From Parvibaculum sp. (GTDB taxonomy: Bacteria; Pseudomonadota; Alphaproteobacteria; Parvibaculales; Parvibaculaceae), in NCBI GenBank assembly GCA_019635965.1, contig JAHBYK010000004.1, forward strand, positions 1 through 64,000: 64,000 nucleotides of DNA, read 5' to 3'. Position numbers and translations under genes: made by a program. The number at the start of each line of letters is the position of its first letter. Positions within the stretch are counted from its first letter, which is position 1. The notes under the pieces were generated by a model. It was not told where the DNA came from. It saw only the letters and a program-made list of their open reading frames with translations, and did no database searches. Below, one piece after another: positions 59,596 to 64,000 of the stretch.

Positions 59596-60159
59596 ATGAG
59601 CGGCACTGAGGCACCGGAATTCAGTCTTCGTGTTTTGGCGAGCGAAGTGCCGCCCGCCGGCAAGGAATTGCGCTTCATTGCGGATGATGAAACGCGCCGA
59701 AGGCTCGCCGAGCGATTGGGTATTGTTGAGCTGAAGCGACTGACCGGTGTCGCCAGTTTGCGGCCCTACGGGAAGGAGGGGCTGACGCTGGATTGCAGGT
59801 TCGAGGCGGATCTGGTGCAAAGCTGTGTGGTGACCCTCGAGCCCGTGGACGAGCATGTCGAAGAGGAATTCCGTCAGCGTTATCTACCGGCGCATCTGCT
59901 GGACCTGCCGTCTGCAAAGGCGCCGGAAAGCCAACGTGAAATAGCTGTCGACATCGAAGCAGACGACGCGCCTGAAGCAATGGTTGCGGGCGGGGTTGAT
60001 GTGGGTGAGGCGGTGGCTGAGCGGCTGGCGCTTGCTATCGACCCTTATCCCCGGAAGCCCGGTGCGAGCTTCGATACCCCCGCGGAAGCACTGGATGACG
60101 CTTCGGAAACCCGGCCCAACCCCTTTGCCGCGCTCGAAAAACTCAAGAAGAATTATTGA
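59596..60159 (+). CDS. YceD/DUF177 family protein
   Basis: A 187-residue YceD-type protein, implicated in 23S rRNA metabolism in bacteria and plastids. RFEADLVQSCVVTLEPVDEHVEEEF is the conserved core, with the Cys that follows QS, and the C-terminal ASETRPNPFAALEKLKKN is characteristic. In E. coli it precedes rpmF and plsX. Here rpmF is absent and only a 117-base gap lies before plsX. Confidence 0.88.
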   Translation: MSGTEAPEFSLRVLASEVPPAGKELRFIADDETRRRLAERLGIVELKRLTGVASLRPYGKEGLTLDCRFEADLVQSCVVTLEPVDEHVEEEFRQRYLPAHLLDLPSAKAPESQREIAVDIEADDAPEAMVAGGVDVGEAVAERLALAIDPYPRKPGASFDTPAEALDDASETRPNPFAALEKLKKNY

Positions 60160-60276
60160 GTTGGCGTGATTCGGGGGTAATCGCGGCTATTGTTTGCTCC
60201 CATCAACGCTGTATCTTCGGGGCGCGAACGGGATGTCCGTTGCGCCGGCGCCGGTTAATGCTTAGGGGGTCAACGG

Positions 60277-61356
60277 GTGACGAGAGTGCTGACAATTGCG
60301 CTGGATGGAATGGGGGGCGACCATGGACCGGAGACGGTCATGGGTGGCGCCGAAATCGCGCTTGTCCGGCATCCGAACATTCGCTTCGTCATCTTCGGCA
60401 ATGAAGCTGCCCTACACCCTTATCTCGAGAAGTATCCGAGAGTCGCCTCAGCATCCGAGGTGGTTCACACTGATGTCGCCGTGTCGATGGACGACAAGCC
60501 GAGCCAAGCGCTCCGCCGTGGCCGTAAGGTCAGCAGCATGTGGCGGGCGATCGACGCGGTGAAGGAAGGCAAGGCGCAGGCAGCCGTATCTGCCGGCAAT
60601 ACCGGCGCTCTGATGGCGATGGCGAAAGTCATTCTGCGGACGATCCCGAATGTCGAGCGCCCGGCGCTTGCCGCGATCTGGCCTACTGCGCGCGGCGAAA
60701 GTGTGGCGCTGGACCTTGGCGCGACGGTGGGCGCGGATGCGGGCCAGCTCGTCCAATTCGCCATCATGGGTGAAGCCTTTGCCCGAGTGATCTTCAATCT
60801 CGACCGGCCGACTGTCGGCCTGCTCAATATCGGCGAAGAGGAAGTGAAAGGCACCGAAGAGGTAAAGGCAGCGGCGCAGATGCTCCGTGATAATGGCCTT
60901 TCGATGCGCTTCCACGGTTTCGTCGAAGGCGACGACATCGCCAAGGGAACGGTCGATGTCGTGGTGACGGATGGATACACAGGCAATATTGCGCTGAAGA
61001 CGGCGGAAGGCACAGCGCGCCTGATTGTCGGCTATCTGCGTGAGGCGATGGCAAGTTCGCTCCTGTCGAAGATCGGCTATTTGCTTGCGCGCGGGGCCTT
61101 CAAGACGCTTCAGACCAAGCTTGACCCGCGAGCCTCAAACGGCGCTGTATTTCTGGGCCTGAATGGCCTTGTGGTGAAGAGTCATGGCGGTACTGACGAT
61201 GTCGGCTTTGCCTCTGCCATCGATGTGGCGGTGGAAGTCGCGTCGGCGGATCTCGTTGCGAAGATTGCAACGGATGTTGAAAAGGCAAAGGGGCTGACGG
61301 TCCCGGCCGGAAAAGAAGAAACCCCGCAAAGAGAATCCGAGGCAGTTCTGTCGTGA
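60277..61356 (+). CDS. plsX: phosphate acyltransferase PlsX
   Basis: Makes acyl-phosphate from acyl-ACP for phospholipid synthesis. The 359 residues show [62 protein letters not shown] and [18 protein letters not shown] start is used, with GGGGG a few bases before it. Overlaps fabH by four bases. Confidence 0.95.
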   Translation: MTRVLTIALDGMGGDHGPETVMGGAEIALVRHPNIRFVIFGNEAALHPYLEKYPRVASASEVVHTDVAVSMDDKPSQALRRGRKVSSMWRAIDAVKEGKAQAAVSAGNTGALMAMAKVILRTIPNVERPALAAIWPTARGESVALDLGATVGADAGQLVQFAIMGEAFARVIFNLDRPTVGLLNIGEEEVKGTEEVKAAAQMLRDNGLSMRFHGFVEGDDIAKGTVDVVVTDGYTGNIALKTAEGTARLIVGYLREAMASSLLSKIGYLLARGAFKTLQTKLDPRASNGAVFLGLNGLVVKSHGGTDDVGFASAIDVAVEVASADLVAKIATDVEKAKGLTVPAGKEETPQRESEAVLS

Positions 61357-62330
61357 GCGTAATTCGCACTGTAGTCGCGGGCGTTGGCAGCTATTTGCCA
61401 TCGCGGATCGTGACCAATGAAGACATTTCCAAGATCGTGGATACCACCGACGAGTGGATCGTCGAGCGGACAGGTATCCATCAGCGCCACATCGCGGCCG
61501 AAGGCGAACTGACATCGCATCTTGCTCTTGCAGCGGCGCGCGAAGCGATCGCCGATGCGGGTATCGATGTTCAGGAGATCGACACGATCATCCTTGCGAC
61601 GACGACGCCGGACAACACGTTCCCGGCGACCGCGACGACCGTTCAGGCGGAACTTGGGCTCTATCATGGTGCTGCCTTCGATGTTCAGGCGGTTTGCTCC
61701 GGCTTCGTTTATGCGCTCACCATTGCCGATACCTTCGTCAAAACCGGCCAATCGAAAACCGCGCTTGTGATCGGTGCCGAGACATTCTCGCGGCTGCTCG
61801 ACTGGACGGACCGTACGACCTGCGTACTGTTCGGTGATGGTGCCGGTGCCGTGATTGTACGCGGCGAGGAGGGGGCGGGGACAAATGCCGATCGGGGCAT
61901 CCTGACCGCCCATCTTCATTCAGATGGGCGTTACAAGGACAAGCTCTATGTGGATGGCGGGCCGTCCTCAACCCAGTCCACGGGCCATGTTCGCATGGAA
62001 GGCCGGGAGGTCTTCCGCCATGCGGTTGTAAATATCGCCGAAGCCATCACCGAATCGCTGGAAGCGACAGGGCTGAAAGCGGAGGATATTGACTGGTTTG
62101 TGCCGCATCAGGCGAACAAGCGGATCCTTGACGGCACTGCCAAGCGCATCGGGCTCCCGCCCGAGAAGGTGGTGATGACGGTTGGCGAGCAGGGCAATAC
62201 GTCCGCCGCTTCTGTGCCGCTTGCGCTCGACAAGGCGGTCAAGGACGGCAGAATCAAACGGAATGATCTGGTTCTGCTGGAGGCGATGGGAGGCGGCTTC
62301 ACATGGGGCTCGCTGCTTTTCAGGTTTTAG
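61353..62330 (+). CDS. fabH: 3-oxoacyl-ACP synthase III
   Basis: Starts fatty acid synthesis by condensing acetyl-CoA with malonyl-ACP. The 325 residues show [11 protein letters not shown], the catalytic Cys115 in [12 protein letters not shown], His in VPHQANKRI and Asn in [11 protein letters not shown]. All three catalytic residues are intact. ihfA follows after 139 bases, the usual plsX-fabH-ihfA order of alphaproteobacteria. Confidence 0.96.
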   Translation: MSVIRTVVAGVGSYLPSRIVTNEDISKIVDTTDEWIVERTGIHQRHIAAEGELTSHLALAAAREAIADAGIDVQEIDTIILATTTPDNTFPATATTVQAELGLYHGAAFDVQAVCSGFVYALTIADTFVKTGQSKTALVIGAETFSRLLDWTDRTTCVLFGDGAGAVIVRGEEGAGTNADRGILTAHLHSDGRYKDKLYVDGGPSSTQSTGHVRMEGREVFRHAVVNIAEAITESLEATGLKAEDIDWFVPHQANKRILDGTAKRIGLPPEKVVMTVGEQGNTSAASVPLALDKAVKDGRIKRNDLVLLEAMGGGFTWGSLLFRF

Positions 62331-62469
62331 GAAAATGCGGGCTCGCCGGTGAGCGAAAAATTAGCGGCAGTCGTGAATCCCTTACCTAAGAGAAGCAAGC
62401 CATCCCATTGATATTGACGGGTTTCGGGGCGGGCAATAGGCTTCGGGTGAAACTGAAAAGGTGGAGGCC

Positions 62470-62787
62470 ATGGGGGACACGATCACACGCGCGCATCTGA
62501 GCGAGGCGGTCTATCAGGAAGTCGGTCTGTCGCGGAACGAATCCGCGGAGCTTGTGGAGCTTGTGCTGGCAGAGATTTCCAACAGCCTGGCACAGGGCGA
62601 TACCGTGAAGCTGTCCTCGTTCGGATCGTTTTCGGTGCGCAAGAAAGGCGGCCGCATGGGCCGCAATCCGAAAACAGGGGAAGAAGTGCCGATTAAGCCG
62701 CGGCGGGTGCTTGTTTTCCGTCCGAGCCATGTGCTGAAGGAACGGATCAACAGCGCACTCAATGGCAAGCAGGCCGCAGCCGATTGA
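62470..62787 (+). CDS. ihfA: integration host factor subunit alpha
   Basis: DNA-bending protein of 105 residues, partner of Ihf[22 protein letters not shown] starts the fold, [29 protein letters not shown] is the beta-arm region with the DNA-intercalating Pro context, and [17 protein letters not shown] the end. The ATG at 62470 is preferred to the GTG at 62461 by family N-terminus. Overlaps the merR gene by 26 bases. Confidence 0.95.
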   Translation: MGDTITRAHLSEAVYQEVGLSRNESAELVELVLAEISNSLAQGDTVKLSSFGSFSVRKKGGRMGRNPKTGEEVPIKPRRVLVFRPSHVLKERINSALNGKQAAAD

Positions 62788-63331
62788 TGCCTGGGTGACT
62801 GCCTTGCCCTTGAGCAGTTCCGGGTTCACATATCGGTTTGAGGAAGACCAGCAGGGGCCTCATTTGTCTACACAAAAGTCACCGGATGCCTTTCGGACAA
62901 TCAGCGAGGTCGCAACCGATCTCGATGTACCGCAGCATGTGCTCCGGTTCTGGGAGAGCAAGTTCAGTCAGATCCGGCCTTTGAAGCGGGGCGGTGGCCG
63001 GCGTTACTACAGGCCCGAGGATGTGGACCTGCTGCGCGGCGTGCGGACGCTGCTCTACAATGATGGCTACACCATCAAGGGTGTGCAGAAAGTCTTTCGG
63101 GAACAAGGCGTTAAGTTCGTCGCGGAGACGGGGCGCGGCACCGTCGATGCCTCGCTTGCGGAGCTTGCGCGCGAGGCCGTGCAACGCAGCGAGCAGGAGG
63201 AGCGCGAGGCGCCTGCGCGACCTGTCAGCGCAAGCGGCAGAGCGCGGCTCGAGGCCATTCTGGACGATCTGATTTCCCTCAAGGACGAGATCGACGAGAC
63301 GCTTTGGGAGAGTGAAGAGGAAGAAGGCTGA
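62762..63331 (+). CDS. MerR family transcriptional regulator
   Basis: A 189-residue regulator, the conserved MerR that follows ihfA in alphaproteobacteria. The winged-helix domain (about 45-115) reads [28 protein letters not shown], with [15 protein letters not shown], and the long helix [14 protein letters not shown] follows. There are no metal-binding cysteines. The first 40 residues are poorly conserved, and TTG codons near 62804-62810 are possible later starts. Ligand unknown. Confidence 0.88.
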   Translation: MASRPQPIDAWVTALPLSSSGFTYRFEEDQQGPHLSTQKSPDAFRTISEVATDLDVPQHVLRFWESKFSQIRPLKRGGGRRYYRPEDVDLLRGVRTLLYNDGYTIKGVQKVFREQGVKFVAETGRGTVDASLAELAREAVQRSEQEEREAPARPVSASGRARLEAILDDLISLKDEIDETLWESEEEEG

Positions 63332-63339
63332 AGCCTCGC

Positions 63340-63358
63340 AAATTCCCGGAAATTCCCG
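63340..63358. repeat. tandem AAATTCCCG repeat
   Basis: AAATTCCCG at 63340-63348 and again at 63350-63358, a 10-base period, in the gap between merR and tRNA-Pro. Confidence 0.5.
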
Positions 63359-63390
63359 AAAAAATCATTGGAAAATGAGGGCTTGAGGCG

Positions 63391-63419
63391 TTGCCGCCAT
63401 GGGGGGCTGCGTCTATAGT
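63391..63419 (+). promoter_or_regulatory. candidate promoter for tRNA-Pro
   Basis: TTGCCG (63391-63396), 17 bases, TATAGT (63414-63419), about 38 bases before the mature tRNA 5' end. Confidence 0.5.
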
Positions 63420-63456
63420 CCGCGCCGCCGAGGGGGATTCCCCTTGCCGGTCCGGT

Positions 63457-63533
63457 CGGAGCGTAGCGCAGCCCGGTAGCGCACTTGTCTGGGGGACAAG
63501 GGGTCGTGGGTTCGAATCCCGCCGCTCCGACCA
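63457..63533 (+). tRNA. tRNA-Pro (GGG anticodon)
   Basis: A 77-base cloverleaf. The acceptor stem pairs CGGAGCG at the start with CGCTCCG near the end, followed by A and an encoded CCA (63531-63533). The anticodon stem CTTGT/ACAAG encloses CTGGGGG, with anticodon GGG at 63491-63493 reading CCC. The T loop GTTCGAATC is normal. Confidence 0.96.
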
Positions 63534-63561
63534 TTTAACTTTAAGACCAAGGAGTTAGCCG

Positions 63562-63645
63562 ATGATCGACGCCGTTCTCCCGATCGTGATCTTTCTGATC
63601 GTCATCTTTGTGGTGAACAAGGTCGTCACCGGCCGTTTCGGCTGA
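63562..63645 (+). CDS. 27-residue single-helix membrane peptide
   Basis: ATG at 63562 with AAGGAG at 63549-63554, an ideal Shine-Dalgarno spacing of seven bases. The peptide is 27 residues: MIDAVLP, then a run of Val, Ile, Leu and Phe forming one membrane helix (VIFLIVIFVVN), then KVVTGRFG. It begins 28 bases after the tRNA, with no promoter of its own visible, so it may be carried on the tRNA transcript. I do not recognise it. Too short for most gene finders. Confidence 0.6.
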   Translation: MIDAVLPIVIFLIVIFVVNKVVTGRFG

Positions 63646-63654
63646 TTCAAGCCC

Positions 63655-63687
63655 CTGTCACCGTACTGTCATTGAACTGTCACGATG
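63655..63687 (+). promoter_or_regulatory. three CTGTCA repeats in 11-base phase (Pho-box-like)
   Basis: CTGTCA starts at 63655, 63666 and 63677, exactly 11 bases apart, which is the unit spacing and core sequence of tandem PhoB sites. The array lies between the 27-residue peptide gene and the minus-strand DUF2842 gene, downstream of both. A short hairpin CCGGCTT (63692-63698) with AAGCCGG (63702-63708) follows. Confidence 0.6.
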
Positions 63688-63726
63688 CGCCCCGGCTTCC
63701 AAAGCCGGAGCGAGGCGAAATGCATT

Positions 63727-63942
63727 TCACACCGGGTCCGGACGGACCATCCAGGTGATGAGATATTTCGCGGGGAATGCCCAAATCACACCCGCCGTCA
63801 GGTAATAGAGGAACTGCACCAGGCCACCTTCCGGCAGGTGTCCGCTGACGGCGATGGTCATGACCAGAAACGAATAGAGCGTCAGGAAGACCAGCAGCAC
63901 GATCGTGCCGATGAGTTTTCGTGTGCGGATGCCGAGGCGCAT
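63727..63942 (-). CDS. DUF2842 small membrane protein
   Basis: A 71-residue protein with two membrane helices (about 10-32 LIGTIVLLVFLTLYSFLVMTIAV and 42-60 QFLYYLTAGVIWAFPAKYL). RKLIGTI at the start and the end motif TWMVRPDP are those of DUF2842, a family found in alphaproteobacteria with no known function. An antisense plus-strand frame from 63685 is open to the window edge but is a shadow of this gene. Confidence 0.85.
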   Translation of the reverse strand: MRLGIRTRKLIGTIVLLVFLTLYSFLVMTIAVSGHLPEGGLVQFLYYLTAGVIWAFPAKYLITWMVRPDPV

Positions 63943-64000
63943 GGGCGGCGCTCCCTCCTGTTCGTTTCAATCCGGCCCCTCCATAAGCCATCAGACCGGG

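Noticed and set aside
63692-63708. Hairpin after the CTGTCA repeats as a terminator
   Set aside because: A 7-base-pair stem with a 3-base loop but no T-run on either strand.
63685-64000. Plus-strand frame starting at an ATG inside the Pho-like array and open to the window edge
   Set aside because: It is antisense to the DUF2842 gene, whose protein matches a known family. Its composition is that of a GC-rich shadow frame. Kept only as context for the repeat array.

Overview
This is a GC-rich, gene-dense stretch of chromosome from an alphaproteobacterium, most likely a Rhizobiales/Hyphomicrobiales-type organism. My guess of Parvibaculum or a close relative is from recall and was not searched. 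The lineage evidence is the ALA synthase (C4) heme route next to a separate hemB, a MucR/Ros-type regulator, an LdtR-like MarR regulator beside an L,D-transpeptidase, a mitochondrial-type bc1 chaperone, a single bifunctional RelA/SpoT, DUF2842 and DUF6898-type proteins, and RibB fused to an inactive RibA-like domain. I see no insertion sequence, prophage, CRISPR array or rRNA. Almost everything is core metabolism, information processing or envelope function.

Layout. 0-5 kb: Na/Pi cotransporter, alpha/beta hydrolase, periplasmic lytic transglycosylase. 5-9.3 kb: dapA, smpB, a family-5 uracil-DNA glycosylase paired with a NYN-domain protein, folK, rpoZ with a clear terminator. 9.3-16.4 kb: rsh, pyrE, DUF2062, pdxJ, acpS, lepB, rnc, era, a tightly packed block with 4-base overlaps. 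16.4-21.1 kb: an MFS exporter with a small unknown partner, recO, parC. 21.1-31.3 kb: mostly minus strand, with a TRAP transporter (dctPQM) plus an unknown one-helix protein, arginyl/leucyl-protein transferase, a SLC13/RCK permease, an RDD protein, motB and motA, then a flavin reductase and a MarR regulator.

31.6-34.1 kb: an ExbB-ExbD-ExbD-TonB-like operon, the most unusual unit here. Its second ExbD has Asn in place of the proton-carrying Asp, and its TonB-like protein ends in a Cys-containing domain that does not look like a TonB C-terminus. 34.1-41 kb: a beta-hydroxyacid dehydrogenase coupled to an ornithine decarboxylase-like enzyme, a short TetR regulator, hemB, and three valine-degradation enzymes (isobutyryl-CoA dehydrogenase, 3-hydroxyisobutyryl-CoA hydrolase, 3-hydroxyisobutyrate dehydrogenase). 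41-46 kb: ldtR and an L,D-transpeptidase, glycerophosphodiesterase, hemA, a DUF6898-type protein, mucR.

46.5-53.3 kb: glyA, nrdR, ribD, ribE, ribBX, ribH, nusB, thiL. These are one-carbon, flavin and thiamine cofactor genes with start/stop overlaps from ribE to thiL (only 2 bases separate ribD and ribE). 53.4-58.3 kb: proton-pumping pyrophosphatase with a structured leader and a strong terminator, then a cation/proton antiporter with a tandem universal stress protein. 58.4-64 kb: bamE, bc1 chaperone, yceD, plsX, fabH, ihfA, merR, tRNA-Pro(GGG), a 27-residue membrane peptide gene, three CTGTCA repeats in 11-bp phase (a Pho-box-like array), and DUF2842. Start codons were adjusted inward in many places from Shine-Dalgarno spacing and family N-termini, as stated per entry.
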